From assembly GCF_014712225.1 (NCBI RefSeq), contig NZ_JACXBW010000002.1, positions 186,001 to 250,000 on the forward strand: DNA of 64,000 nt, in the 5' to 3' direction. A program made the translations under genes and the position numbers. Under the pieces are notes generated by a model that saw only the letters and a list, made by a program, of their open reading frames with translations, ran no database searches and was not told the DNA's origin. This DNA comes from Pseudarthrobacter sulfonivorans. GTDB lineage: Bacteria; Actinomycetota; Actinomycetes; Actinomycetales; Micrococcaceae. Below, one piece after another: positions 53,361 through 62,099 of this stretch. Position 1 is the stretch's first letter, and the number at the start of each line of letters is the position of its first letter.

Positions 53361-53858
53361 ATCCCGAACCCCCGCACCCTGGATTCCCTCGACGGCAGGA
53401 TCATTCTCGCCCTCGACAAGGATCCCGAAGCCAGCGCCCTGGCACTCTCCCGGACACTCGGCGTCGCACGGAACACGGTCCACGCCCGGCTGGCACGGCT
53501 CGAGCGCAGCGGCGCCCTCCGCTCCTTCAGCCGGAGGCTGGATCCTGCCGCGCTGGGCTATGACCTGATGGCCTTCCTCTCCCTGTCCATCAGCCAGACC
53601 CGGACAGGTGCGGTGGAAGACGGTCTCGCCGCGATTCCGGAGGTCATCGAGGTGCACGCCACCACCGGGGACGCGGACCTCATGGCCAAGGTGGTGGCTC
53701 GCAGCACGGCCGACCTCTACCGCATCACCAACGAGATCCTGGAAATCGAGGGAATCCAGCGGACCAGCACGGCCATTTCCGTGCTGGAACTCATGCCACC
53801 CCGCTACGACGGCCTCCTGGCCCGGCTCTCTGCCCAGGAATCCCGCTCCTCCAGCTAA
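53355..53858 (+). CDS. Lrp/AsnC-family transcriptional regulator
   Basis: 167 aa. The N-terminal HTH (LDGRIILALDKDPEASALAL, SRTLGVARNTVHARLARLER) is followed by an AsnC/Lrp ligand domain (EVHATTGDADLMAKVVARST, IEGIQRTSTAISVLELM). Such proteins sense amino acids as dimers or octamers. Divergent from the aminotransferase-permease genes and 120 bases upstream of the TPP enzyme gene, it probably controls both. An exact inverted copy of a 14-base site at both of its ends supports this. Confidence 0.88.
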   Translation: MTIPNPRTLDSLDGRIILALDKDPEASALALSRTLGVARNTVHARLARLERSGALRSFSRRLDPAALGYDLMAFLSLSISQTRTGAVEDGLAAIPEVIEVHATTGDADLMAKVVARSTADLYRITNEILEIEGIQRTSTAISVLELMPPRYDGLLARLSAQESRSSS

Positions 53859-53882
53859 GCACAGGTGACGCGCGCCACAGGT

Positions 53883-53896
53883 GGTCATATTTTCAC
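53883..53896. promoter_or_regulatory. Second likely Lrp operator upstream of the TPP enzyme
   Basis: GGTCATATTTTCAC is the exact reverse complement of 53347-53360. It lies 83 bases before the ATG of the TPP-dependent enzyme. The following A/T-rich stretch offers a promoter region. Confidence 0.6.
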
Positions 53897-53978
53897 TGAT
53901 ACCTGCATCCTCCTGCCAAATATCCCAATCAAACTCTCGCCTCTTGCTTATCTGTGAACCAGCCCACAAGATTCCTGC

Positions 53979-55628
53979 ATGACTACTCTTACCGTCTCCG
54001 GCCGCGTGGCGCAGGTTCTCAGCAGCTACCTCAGCGATGTCTTCGGCGTCATGGGCAACGGGAACGTCTACTTCCTGGACGCCGCGGAGAAGCTGGGCCT
54101 CCGCTTCTCCGCCGTCCGCCACGAAGGTGCTGCCATCGCCGCGGCCGACGCCTACTACCGGACGTCGGGACGCCTCGCCGCGGGCACCACCACCTACGGC
54201 CCCGGCTACACCAATGCACTCACCGCCCTCGCCGAGGCGGTCCAGGCGCAGATTCCCGTCGTGCTGGTCACCGGGGACGCCCCGAGCAGCGGCGCCCGGC
54301 CCCAGGACGTGGACCAGACGGCCATCGCCGCGGGCCTCGGCGCGGCCACCTTCACCGTCACCCGCGACGCCGCGGGCTCCGTCACCCGGCAGGCGGTGGA
54401 GTACGCGCTCACTAAGCGCACCGCCGTCGTGCTTGCCATCCCCTACGACCTCGCGGCACTCGAGGCAGACGATGAAGAACTTCCGTCGCCGCTGGCACCT
54501 CAGGTAACGGACGACGTCGACGCCGGCCTTGGGCAGGTAGCCCGCCTGCTCGCCGGGGCGAAGCGGCCGCTGATCCTCGCCGGCCGCGGAGCGCACCTCG
54601 CCGGAGCCGGCCCGGAGCTCCGCGAGCTCGCCGACCGCCTCGGCGCACTGACCGCCGGAACCGCCCTGGCGCTCAACCTCCTCAAAGGCGAGGGGTACCT
54701 GGGCGTCGCGGGCGGTTTCGGCACCGACACCGCGGCCGGGCTCATGGGCGAGGCCGACGTGGTCCTCGTGGCCGGGGCGAGCCTGAGCCCCTTCACCATG
54801 CGGTTCGGGCACCTGCTCGGCCCGGACACCACCGTCATCCAGATCGATACCGCCCTGCAGCCGACCAACCCCCGGGTGGACACCTTCCTCAGCGCGGACG
54901 TGAAGTCCGCTGCGGGACAGATCCTGAGGATGCTGGACGGCGGACCGTCGGGCAACGCCTGGCGCGCGGAAGCCCGCAAACGCCTGGCCGAAGGACCGGC
55001 CCACCACCCAGGGTCCCACGAGACCCCGGACGGCCGGCTGGACCCGCGCGCCCTGGCCACAGCCCTGGACGCCGTGCTGCCGGAGCGCCGCACGGTGGTC
55101 CAGGACGGCGGGCACTTCCTCGGCTGGGCCCCGATGTACTGGCGGATCCCGCGGCCCCAGGACCTGGTGATGGTGGGGACGGCGTTCCAGAGCATCGGGC
55201 TGGGCCTCGCCAGCGCCGTCGGGGCAGCCCGTGCGGTGGAGGACGGCCGCACCCTGGTGCTGGCCTCGGGCGACGGCGGTTTCCTGATGGGCCTGTCCGA
55301 CCTGGAATCGCTCATTGGCACGGCGAGGAGCGCCGTCGTCGTGATCTACAACGACGCCGCCTACGGAGCCGAAATCCACCAGTACGGCTCCCAGGGCCTG
55401 ACCGAAAAGCCCATGCTGATCCCCGAGGTGGACTTCAGCGGCGTCGCCCGGGCATTGGGGGCTGAGTCCGCGATCATCCGTTCGCTGGCGGACCTTGCTG
55501 CGCTCACGGCGTGGATCGACGCAGGCGGCAAGGGAACGTTCGTGGCCGACTGCCGGATCACGTCGAGCGTGCGGGCCCCGTGGCTGAGCGAGTGGATGGA
55601 GGCCAAGCAGGCCAAACAACCAGCCTGA
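53979..55628 (+). CDS. Thiamine pyrophosphate-dependent decarboxylase / acetolactate synthase-like protein
   Basis: 549 aa. The catalytic Glu region is VRHEGAAIAAADAYYRTSGR. The TPP and Mg site is GDGGFLMGLSDLESL followed by YNDAAYGAEIHQYG. The three-domain layout is that of pyruvate oxidase / benzoylformate and indolepyruvate decarboxylase relatives. In this setting (permease, aminotransferase, Lrp regulator) a 2-oxo acid decarboxylase acting on an aromatic or branched keto acid is the best guess; acetolactate synthase is less likely because no ilvN follows. No RBS is obvious upstream of the ATG. Confidence 0.8.
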   Translation: MTTLTVSGRVAQVLSSYLSDVFGVMGNGNVYFLDAAEKLGLRFSAVRHEGAAIAAADAYYRTSGRLAAGTTTYGPGYTNALTALAEAVQAQIPVVLVTGDAPSSGARPQDVDQTAIAAGLGAATFTVTRDAAGSVTRQAVEYALTKRTAVVLAIPYDLAALEADDEELPSPLAPQVTDDVDAGLGQVARLLAGAKRPLILAGRGAHLAGAGPELRELADRLGALTAGTALALNLLKGEGYLGVAGGFGTDTAAGLMGEADVVLVAGASLSPFTMRFGHLLGPDTTVIQIDTALQPTNPRVDTFLSADVKSAAGQILRMLDGGPSGNAWRAEARKRLAEGPAHHPGSHETPDGRLDPRALATALDAVLPERRTVVQDGGHFLGWAPMYWRIPRPQDLVMVGTAFQSIGLGLASAVGAARAVEDGRTLVLASGDGGFLMGLSDLESLIGTARSAVVVIYNDAAYGAEIHQYGSQGLTEKPMLIPEVDFSGVARALGAESAIIRSLADLAALTAWIDAGGKGTFVADCRITSSVRAPWLSEWMEAKQAKQPA

Positions 55629-55674
55629 CCACAGGTCCGACTGGTACCATATCCAGTACAACAAGGAGGAAGAC

Positions 55675-55923
55675 ATGGCAATCACTACCAGCGAGGCACG
55701 GCGGGATCTCTTCGGCCTCATCGAACGCGTCAACCTCGATCACACCGAAATCGAGATCACGTCTAAGCGCGGATCCGCAGTCCTCATGTCCAAGGAAGAG
55801 TACGACGCCCTGGTGGAGACCTCCCATCTGCTGCGGTCGCCCAAGAACGCCCAGCGATTGCTGTCATCCCTTGCTGCCGTCCGGGATGGCCAAGTCACCG
55901 AGCACGAGCTTACCGATCCGTGA
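55675..55923 (+). CDS. yefM: YefM/Phd-family antitoxin
   Basis: 82 aa, with AAGGAGGA upstream. The start MAITTSEARRDLFGLIERVN and ITSKRGSAVLMSKEEYDALV are the DNA-binding fold of YefM antitoxins; the C-terminal part wraps the toxin. It overlaps the toxin gene by four bases (GTGA). Upstream, GGTACC and AGTACA hexamers about 12 bases apart (55641-55658) resemble the yefM operator arrangement. It represses its own operon and neutralises YoeB. Confidence 0.9.
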   Translation: MAITTSEARRDLFGLIERVNLDHTEIEITSKRGSAVLMSKEEYDALVETSHLLRSPKNAQRLLSSLAAVRDGQVTEHELTDP

Positions 55924-56189
55924 CCGCCGGCCGCAGGCTGGCATGGACCGCCGAAGGGTGGGAGGACTACCTCTACTGGCAGACCCAGGACCGCAAGACA
56001 CTCAAGCGGATCAACACCCTCATCGAAGACACACTGCGCGATGATCCCTTCGACGGCATCGGAAAGCCGGAGGCCCTGAAGCACGCGCTGGCCGGAGCAT
56101 GGTCCAGGCGCATCGGCCAGGAACACAGACTCGTCTACCTGGCGGATGACCCGTACGTGACCATCCTGCAGGCCCGCTACCACTACTAA
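55920..56189 (+). CDS. yoeB: YoeB-type mRNA interferase toxin
   Basis: 89 aa from a GTG at 55920 that overlaps the antitoxin stop. The sequence follows YoeB/Txe closely: WTAEGWEDYLYWQTQDRKTL, INTLIEDTLRDDPFDGIGKP, HALAGAWSRRIGQEHRLVYL and the catalytic C-terminus ARYHY with terminal His-Tyr. It cleaves mRNA in the ribosomal A site when the antitoxin is degraded. The module looks intact, in contrast to the decayed mazEF at 5.0-5.5 kb. Confidence 0.92.
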   Translation: MTAGRRLAWTAEGWEDYLYWQTQDRKTLKRINTLIEDTLRDDPFDGIGKPEALKHALAGAWSRRIGQEHRLVYLADDPYVTILQARYHY

Positions 56190-56389
56190 CGGCTGGTCCC
56201 CGAAGCGCCAGCGATGTGGGACCTCGCCTGGTCTTGATGGTGCGGGACGGCGAATGGATGCAGGCCAACCAGGCGGTGAAGGCTGCTGTGACGGGCTAGG
56301 ATCCCGGAAGCAGTTGGCCCTGTCGCTTTGCACGTCGGTTCGGGCACAATGGCGGAGGCGGATCCCACCGCAAGCCCGGGAGAAAAACA

Positions 56390-57067
56390 ATGGCTGGAAA
56401 ACCTGCAGCAATCGTCTTTGACGTAAACGAGACGTTGTCCGACATGTCCCCGCTCGCGGGCCGGTTTGCCGAGGTGGGTGCTCCTCCCCTCCTGGCAAAG
56501 GTGTGGTTCGCGAGCCTGCTGCGCGACGGCTTCGCCCTCACTGCCGCCGGAGACAAACAGGCTTTTGCGCATATCGGGGCTGAGGTTCTGCGCGGGCTTC
56601 TTCCTGCACGTGATCTCAGCATGGAGGTGGAGGAAGCCGTGGAACACATCATGGCCGGCCTGGCCGGGCTGAAACTGCACCCGGACGTCCCCGGCGGCGT
56701 ACGGGCGCTGAAGAACGCCGGCTACCGGCTGGCCACATTGACCAACGGCTCCACCGAAACCGCGGAGACGCTCTTCACGGACGGCGGGATCATGGACCAC
56801 TTTGATGTGCTGCTATCCGTGGAGGACGCACCTGCCTGGAAACCAGCCCCGGCCTCCTACCACTACGCAAGCGGCGTCCTGGGAGTTCCGGCCGAACAGC
56901 TGCTGCTGGTGGCGGTACACCCTTGGGACATTCACGGTGCTGCACGGGCAGGCTTGCGTACCGCCTGGCTCAACCGCAGGGGAGGACTGTTCCCCGCGTA
57001 TTTTTCGAAGCCTGATTACACCGCCGCCAGTCTCGAAGACCTGTCCGGCGTCCTGGCAGTTGGATAA
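56390..57067 (+). CDS. HAD-superfamily type II haloacid dehalogenase-like hydrolase
   Basis: 225 aa. Motif I is IVFDVNETLSD with the nucleophile Asp followed by Val-Asn, as in L-2-haloacid dehalogenases. Motif II lies in LATLTNGS, motif III in AWKPAPASYHYA, and motif IV in LLLVAVHPWDIHGA. The substrate could be a 2-haloacid or a phosphate ester; the D-V-N form favours the dehalogenase branch. It is followed by a strong bidirectional hairpin. No operon partner is apparent. Confidence 0.82.
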   Translation: MAGKPAAIVFDVNETLSDMSPLAGRFAEVGAPPLLAKVWFASLLRDGFALTAAGDKQAFAHIGAEVLRGLLPARDLSMEVEEAVEHIMAGLAGLKLHPDVPGGVRALKNAGYRLATLTNGSTETAETLFTDGGIMDHFDVLLSVEDAPAWKPAPASYHYASGVLGVPAEQLLLVAVHPWDIHGAARAGLRTAWLNRRGGLFPAYFSKPDYTAASLEDLSGVLAVG

Positions 57068-57118
57068 GCAACAGCCTCAGCAGATTGCTGCCGCACCAAT
57101 GCCTTCCGATGGCACGAA

Positions 57119-57164
57119 AAAGGAGGCCGACGGCGACACCAAGTGTCCGCCGTCGGCCTCCTTT
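57119..57164. terminator. Bidirectional hairpin terminator
   Basis: AAAGGAGGCCGACGGCG pairs with CGCCGTCGGCCTCCTTT with one bulged base and flanking ACAC/GTGT. A-rich and T-rich arms on the two sides (GAAAAAGG, CCTTTAAT) allow termination in both directions. It sits between the convergent HAD gene and the GSYVT-repeat gene. Confidence 0.8.
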
Positions 57165-57203
57165 AATGCCCTCGCGGTACTTTCCCCCGCAGGGCGCCGG
57201 ACC

Positions 57204-57467
57204 CTAGGCCGCCGTTGGAAGCGTTACGTAGCTGCCCTCGATGACGCTGGCGGCAACAACAGGAGTGCCGCCTGCTGTGACATAGCTGCCACGCGTGGCT
57301 GCTCGCAGGTTTCGGGCGCCCGCGACCGTGACATAGCTGCCCTCGACGCCGACGGGCACGGTGCCGGCGGGGAAAGTCACGTAGCTGCCGCCGCGCACCG
57401 CCGCGTCAGCGTCAGTGGTATTACGGGCGGTTTCGGCGGTAGTTGGGCGATCGGTCAGCAAAGTCAT
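57204..57467 (-). CDS. Small repeat protein with four GSYVT motifs
   Basis: 87 aa with AAGGAG before the ATG. After a polar leader of about 26 residues (MTLLTDRPTTAETARNTTDA), GSYVT occurs four times at about 16-18 residue intervals: GGSYVTFPAGTVP, EGSYVTVAGARNL, RGSYVTAGGTPVV, EGSYVTLPTAA. No signal peptide, Cys or membrane segment is seen. The family is not recognised to me by function. The regular repeat could be a small beta solenoid, or a multi-core peptide precursor with the first 26 residues as leader. It is monocistronic, with a terminator behind it and an 8-bp inverted repeat operator candidate upstream. Confidence 0.65.
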   Translation of the reverse strand: MTLLTDRPTTAETARNTTDADAAVRGGSYVTFPAGTVPVGVEGSYVTVAGARNLRAATRGSYVTAGGTPVVAASVIEGSYVTLPTAA

Positions 57468-57599
57468 GGTTCTCCTTGGAGTGTCAGGATGAGGGCCGTA
57501 CGGTTTCTTGTGCCGCTCAAGCAGGAGGGCGGATGCGTTGTGTCGCGTGCCCCGCTGGCCCGGGTATGTTCACCGGTGCGGTACTCAAGGGCTACGGCG

Positions 57600-57621
57600 G
57601 CCTGTAACTAACTTTACAGGC
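57600..57621. promoter_or_regulatory. Inverted repeat, likely operator
   Basis: GCCTGTAA and TTACAGGC are perfect inverted half-sites separated by CTAACT. The TGTAA-N6-TTACA form is typical of TetR-type or similar dimeric repressors. It lies 133 bases upstream of the GSYVT-repeat gene and about 40 bases beyond the 3' end of the old-yellow-enzyme gene, within the only promoter region between them. Confidence 0.6.
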
Positions 57622-57661
57622 TTATCCTGAGCTACTCAAAATAACGTGGGAAGGCTCACTT

Positions 57662-58765
57662 CTAGGTGGGATCCTCCAGTTCCCAGTCCTTGACATCCGC
57701 CAGAGGGGCGAAGACGGCAGGGTCGAGGTCCCCGAACTCCAGGTTGTTGCGGACAAGGTGCGGCCAGTTCCGGTTGGCCAGGGCGGCTTTGCCGAGCGCA
57801 ATGACGTCCGCTGAGCCCTCTGCCAGCATGGACACGGCAGTGTCCGGATCGTCGAGCTTGCCGTTCGCGATCACGGGCACGCCCGAATACTGCCTGGCCA
57901 GCGCAGCGAGGGTTTCCTCTGCATCCGCGAACGCCGGCTCGGTGGCGCGGTATTCGGTGGTGTGGACAAAATCGATTCCCGTAGCGCCCAGCGTCGCGAA
58001 GATGACCTCGGCTTCTTCCACTCCTCCGCTCCACTTGTGGTCAGTGTCGCTGACCTTGGACTGGGAGATGCGGATCCCCACCGTCATGCCCGGCCCAACG
58101 GCGTCCCGGACGTCGCGGCAGATCTCAGCGGCGAAGCGCACCCTGTTTTTCGGTGAGCCGCCGTAGTGGTCGTCGCGCTGGTTCAGGTAGTCCGTGAGGA
58201 ACTGGTCCAGCAGGTACCCGTTGGCACCGTGGATCTCCACGCCGTCGAAACCGGCCTGCTGTGCGTGCAGCGCGGCCGTGACGAAGCCATCCCGGACCTC
58301 TTTCATCTGGGCCGTGGAGATCTCCGAAGGAACGGGATACGGACCTTCCCCGCGGTAGAACCCCAGCTGCTCCCCCCTGGGCGCCACCGCCGATGGTCCC
58401 ACTGAGGAGTCCACAAACCGGTTTCCCTGGCTCTGCGCGCCCGCATGCATCAGCTGGGCGAAGATCTTCGAGTCCGCCGCGTGGACGCCGTCGACGACTT
58501 TCGCCCAGGACCGGGCCTGCTCCTCGGTCGCGATGCCCGGCTGGTGGTGGTAGCCCTGGCTGTGGGCAGTGTCCGGATAGATGCCTTCCGTGATCAGCAA
58601 TCCGAAGCCTCCACGCGCGAACGTCCGGTAGTAGGAAGCCATTCTTTCCGTGGCATGCCCGTCCTCGGTTGCACTGATCCTTGTCATGGGAGCCAGCGCA
58701 ACCCGGTTGTCCAGCTCGGTGGAACCGATCCGGATGGGTGACCAGAGCGGGGTGTAATCAGTCAT
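57662..58765 (-). CDS. Old yellow enzyme-type NADH:flavin oxidoreductase
   Basis: 367 aa from the ATG at 58765, preceded by AAGGAGA. FMN barrel motifs are present: VALAPMTRISATEDGHATER, LLITEGIYPDTAHSQGYHHQ, IFAQLMHAGAQS, GVEIHGANGYLLDQFLTDYL (with the active-site His/Asn pair) and DVIALGKAALANRNWP. It reduces activated double bonds of an enone or similar. It is the last gene of the minus-strand catabolic operon and overlaps the preceding gene by 8 bases. The substrate is not evident. Confidence 0.87.
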   Translation of the reverse strand: MTDYTPLWSPIRIGSTELDNRVALAPMTRISATEDGHATERMASYYRTFARGGFGLLITEGIYPDTAHSQGYHHQPGIATEEQARSWAKVVDGVHAADSKIFAQLMHAGAQSQGNRFVDSSVGPSAVAPRGEQLGFYRGEGPYPVPSEISTAQMKEVRDGFVTAALHAQQAGFDGVEIHGANGYLLDQFLTDYLNQRDDHYGGSPKNRVRFAAEICRDVRDAVGPGMTVGIRISQSKVSDTDHKWSGGVEEAEVIFATLGATGIDFVHTTEYRATEPAFADAEETLAALARQYSGVPVIANGKLDDPDTAVSMLAEGSADVIALGKAALANRNWPHLVRNNLEFGDLDPAVFAPLADVKDWELEDPT

Positions 58766-59150
58766 GAACATCTCCTTGTGAGTTATTGGGTGCAGCCGGG
58801 TCCGGCCACACTCCGTCCGGCAGCATCCCAGCCGCCCGCGCGGGCAGGCCCGCATTGGCTGGATCAGCGGCGTACGCCTGCCGGCGGCTGCGCAGGCGGT
58901 CGAGGACCGGCGCGTCAGTGAAGCAGCCGAGTACGGCGGACCACAGTTCTTCAAGGGTCTGGCACTGCATGGAGGCCCCGGAGGGACCTGTCATCATCCA
59001 GCCGTCCTTGAGTGCAGTCACCTTGGGGGCTCCCGGGATGCCCGTGCAGACCGCGTTAATCGTGGCGGCCACGATCAGGTGTTGCCGCATGGTCCGCACC
59101 GGTCCCAGGGCAGGGTCGGCAACGGTAATCCTGCCGCAGGCACCGCACAT
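58758..59150 (-). CDS. Small CxxC-containing hypothetical protein of the catabolic operon
   Basis: 130 aa beginning MCGACGRITVADPALGPVRT, a CxxC near the N-terminus that may bind zinc, followed by a compact domain (IVAATINAVCTGIPGAPKVT, GWMMTGPSGASMQCQTLEEL). No family is recognised. It overlaps the old-yellow-enzyme gene by 8 bases and lies 14 bases after an SDR gene, so it is part of the operon. The position suggests an accessory or metal-binding partner to one of the reductases. Confidence 0.6.
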   Translation of the reverse strand: MCGACGRITVADPALGPVRTMRQHLIVAATINAVCTGIPGAPKVTALKDGWMMTGPSGASMQCQTLEELWSAVLGCFTDAPVLDRLRSRRQAYAADPANAGLPARAAGMLPDGVWPDPAAPNNSQGDVHD

Positions 59151-59164
59151 GTCGTTCCCTTTCC

Positions 59165-59926
59165 TTACGGCATGACATCGCCGGAATTGGGCCCCAGCGT
59201 CTGTCCCACAAACAGGTTTCCGCCCGGGTCGCTGGCCAGCAGCACGGCGGCAGGTGCCACTTCCGCCGGCGTCCCGAAGCGCCCCAGCGGCAGCTCGGCG
59301 CGTTTCGCGGCCTTCCAGGTTTCCGAGATGCCCTCCACCAGGGGCGTCTCAATGGGACCCGGGGCGATGCAGTTGACCAGGACATTGTCCGCCGCCGTTT
59401 CCAGGGCAAGTGCCTTGGAAAGCCCAACCACGCCGGCCTTGGCAGCACTGTAATGCGTCAGCCCCACGCCGCCCTTGATGGCCAGCTGGGAGGCGATGTT
59501 GATGATGCGGCCCCACTTCCGCTGCCGCATCTCCCCCACCACCTCCCGGCAGCACAGGAACACACCGGTCAGGTCCACCGTGAGGGTCTCGTTCCACATG
59601 GCCAGGGACATGTCCTCCAGCGGGGACTCCGTCAGCAGGCCCGCGCTGTTGACCAGGACGTCGATGGCGCCCAGCCTGTCCCGGGCCTCGGCGAAGGCGG
59701 CCCGCACGCTGGCTTCATCCGCAACGTCCACGCGGATGGTGGCGTCCCCTGCGGCCCGGTCCAGCACGGCCACCCGGTCCCCGTTGGCCAGGAAGGCCTC
59801 GGCGATGGCCTTGCCAATCCCACTGGAACCACCGGTGACGACCACCCCGCGGCCGTTCCCGGCCGGAGGGTTCCCGGCCGGAGCGTTCCCGGAGGCCTGG
59901 TCAGCCACATGAGTTGATGTGTTCAT
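59165..59926 (-). CDS. Short-chain dehydrogenase/reductase 1
   Basis: 253 aa. NAD(P) motif VVVTGGSSGIGKAIAEAF, an NSAG motif (LVNSAG), and catalytic Ser (NIASQLA) with YSAAK (THYSAAKAGVVG). The N-terminal 30 residues are a Pro/Gly/Asn repeat (GNAPAGNPPAGNG) that is not part of the fold. It belongs to the 3-oxoacyl-ACP reductase / sugar dehydrogenase group. It lies in an operon between a second SDR and the CxxC protein. Confidence 0.85.
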   Translation of the reverse strand: MNTSTHVADQASGNAPAGNPPAGNGRGVVVTGGSSGIGKAIAEAFLANGDRVAVLDRAAGDATIRVDVADEASVRAAFAEARDRLGAIDVLVNSAGLLTESPLEDMSLAMWNETLTVDLTGVFLCCREVVGEMRQRKWGRIINIASQLAIKGGVGLTHYSAAKAGVVGLSKALALETAADNVLVNCIAPGPIETPLVEGISETWKAAKRAELPLGRFGTPAEVAPAAVLLASDPGGNLFVGQTLGPNSGDVMP

Positions 59927-59953
59927 GGTGTCCTTTCCTTCTCGAGCGCGACG

Positions 59954-60721
59954 TCAGGCGCGCATCTTCACGGTGAGGCCGCCGTCAACCACCAGCGCCT
60001 GCCCCGTGATGTAGCGGGAGTCATCGGAGGTGAGGAACCCGATCACGCTGGCCACCTCGTCCGGTGTTCCCACCCGGCCCCAGGGAATATCCTTCCCGGC
60101 CCGCTGCAGCCCCTCCGGCCCCAGGGAATTCACCGGGTCCAGGGACTGCGGGGTCTCGATCAAGCCCGGAATCACCGCGTTGGCGCGGATCTGCCGCGGG
60201 CCGAGTTCCACGGCCACGCTGCGGACCAGGCCCAGGACGCCGGCCTTGGCGGCGGCATAGTGGGCGTGTTCCTCCCAGCCGTATACCCCGCCGGCGATGG
60301 ACGAGACCGCAACCAATGCGCCGCCGTCGGTCATTCTCGCCGCGCCGGCACGCAGCGTGCGCAGCACGCCGGTGAGGTCCACGTTGAGCATGTCGTGCCA
60401 GCGCTCGTCCGTCATCTCCCCCAGCGGGGAGTTCCGGAGGATCCCGGCGTTGGCGATGGCGTAGTTCAGCCTGCCGTACTCGTCCACGGCACGTTGGGCG
60501 AGGGCGTCCACGGAAGCGGTGGTCCGGACGTCCACTTCGTGGATCACCCCCTCGCCGTTGGCTTCCTTGACCAAGCGGAGGGTTTCCTCCGGGTCGTGCG
60601 GGTCACCGGGAAACGTGCCGATCACCGACACCACTCCCCGCCGGGCGTAATGAACGGCGAGGGCGCGTCCGATGCCGCTGGCCGCGCCGGTGATGATGGC
60701 AACTTTGTTATGGGACGTCAT
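59954..60721 (-). CDS. Short-chain dehydrogenase/reductase 2
   Basis: 255 aa. The motifs are [33 protein letters not shown] and [12 protein letters not shown] (YxxxK). Start ATG 60721 overlaps the MFS transporter gene by 14 bases, so the two are translationally coupled. It probably acts on the imported compound or an intermediate made from it. Confidence 0.85.
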   Translation of the reverse strand: MTSHNKVAIITGAASGIGRALAVHYARRGVVSVIGTFPGDPHDPEETLRLVKEANGEGVIHEVDVRTTASVDALAQRAVDEYGRLNYAIANAGILRNSPLGEMTDERWHDMLNVDLTGVLRTLRAGAARMTDGGALVAVSSIAGGVYGWEEHAHYAAAKAGVLGLVRSVAVELGPRQIRANAVIPGLIETPQSLDPVNSLGPEGLQRAGKDIPWGRVGTPDEVASVIGFLTSDDSRYITGQALVVDGGLTVKMRA

Positions 60722-62099
60722 GGGGGTGGTCCTCCAGGAGAGCTTCGACAGGCGGCTTGGCGGCGATCATCACGAGTCCGGACACCAGGGTGCCGAGGGC
60801 ACCCACCCACAGGGCAGCGCTGCCGGTGCCGCTCCCAGCCGCGATGGCCGTGAAGATGGCGCCGCCGAGGATGGTCCCGGGCTGGCTCATGGCACCGATG
60901 AAGGCGGTTCCGGTAGCGCGGCAGCTCACCGGGTAGCACTCTGCCATGAAGTACTGGATCGCTGCGTACGGGCCCACCAGGAAGAACAGCCCGGCGCCGT
61001 AGGTGAGGATGATCATGAACGGGTCGGTGGCGATAGGGCTGAGCATGATCGCGAAGGAAATGCCGGAGAGGATCCAGCCGCCAATGATGGTGCGTTTGCG
61101 GCCGATCTTGTCACCGAGCCAGCCGTGGAAGACGTAGCCGAAGTACGCCAGCAGGTTGATGATGATCAGCATCCAGAAGGCATCGGAGAGTTCCACGCCC
61201 TTGGCGTTCTTGAGCACCGAGCTGCCCAGGACGCTGAAGATGGTGATGCCGAAGAAGTTCACGATCCACGCAAAAGAGAACACGATGGTGTTCCGGCGCA
61301 GATGCGGCTCCCAGATCCGCTTGAGCGGAGCTGCCGAGGAATGCTCGACGCCGTACGCGTGGGCCAGCGAATGTGCGTCCTCTGTTTTCCCGCCCTTTTC
61401 AAGCTCAGTCAGCTTGTGGTGCAGTTCGAACTGGGGTGTTTCCTTGAGCTTCCTGGCGATCACCCACACGATGACGGCGGCTGGAACGGTGGCCATCAGG
61501 TACAGGGCGCGCCAGCCCAGGGAGGGCAGGAAGGCCAGGGCCAGTGCGCTGGCCAGCAGGAACCCCAGCGGCCAGCCGCCCTGGATGAAGGAGTAGTGGA
61601 AGCCGGGGCGCTTGCGCTTGTCCGCCACTTCCGTGACCTGGTAGACCTCGTTCATGTAGGTGGCGTTCACGGCTTGTTCGGAGAAGCCGAGCCCGCCGAA
61701 GGAGCGGATCACCACCAGCACCGCGTTGCTGAAGAATGGGATACCCGTGGGAATCAGCGCGGTCAGGCCGGAGACGACGGCGGTTCCCCCGATGGTGGTC
61801 ATCATCCCCTTGCGGCGCCCCAGCCGGTCGATGACAGGCCCGATGCCGAAACACACGATGGCGGTGCCGACGGCGATCCAGGTGTTGATGGCGTAGGCCT
61901 CGGGGGCTGTCCAGCCGAACTCCTCCTGCATGGCCGGCAGCAGGGTGCCGAACAGCCCGTAGTCGAAGACGGCCACGGTCCAGGCCAGCAGGGCAAGGAC
62001 GGTGGCGGTGGTGGTGTGGCGCTTGGAAAAGACCGGGAAGCGGCGCTTCTCATCCGGGCGGGGCTGCGACAGGTCGACAGCCGGTTCTTGGATTGTCAT
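60708..62099 (-). CDS. MFS transporter (sugar/aromatic-acid porter type)
   Basis: 463 aa with 12 hydrophobic segments. The loop 2-3 motif is [10 protein letters not shown], repeated in part at [11 protein letters not shown] after helix 8, and [20 protein letters not shown] is the helix 4-5 region. Such transporters import small organic acids or polyols with protons. ATG 62099 overlaps the stop of the deacetylase-type gene (ATGA). It provides the likely substrate uptake for the operon. Confidence 0.87.
   Translation of the reverse strand: MTIQEPAVDLSQPRPDEKRRFPVFSKRHTTTATVLALLAWTVAVFDYGLFGTLLPAMQEEFGWTAPEAYAINTWIAVGTAIVCFGIGPVIDRLGRRKGMMTTIGGTAVVSGLTALIPTGIPFFSNAVLVVIRSFGGLGFSEQAVNATYMNEVYQVTEVADKRKRPGFHYSFIQGGWPLGFLLASALALAFLPSLGWRALYLMATVPAAVIVWVIARKLKETPQFELHHKLTELEKGGKTEDAHSLAHAYGVEHSSAAPLKRIWEPHLRRNTIVFSFAWIVNFFGITIFSVLGSSVLKNAKGVELSDAFWMLIIINLLAYFGYVFHGWLGDKIGRKRTIIGGWILSGISFAIMLSPIATDPFMIILTYGAGLFFLVGPYAAIQYFMAECYPVSCRATGTAFIGAMSQPGTILGGAIFTAIAAGSGTGSAALWVGALGTLVSGLVMIAAKPPVEALLEDHPHDVP

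Noticed and set aside
53328..55733. 801-codon open frame antisense to the Lrp and TPP-enzyme genes
   Set aside because: It spans two well-supported plus-strand genes with motifs and has no recognisable protein content.
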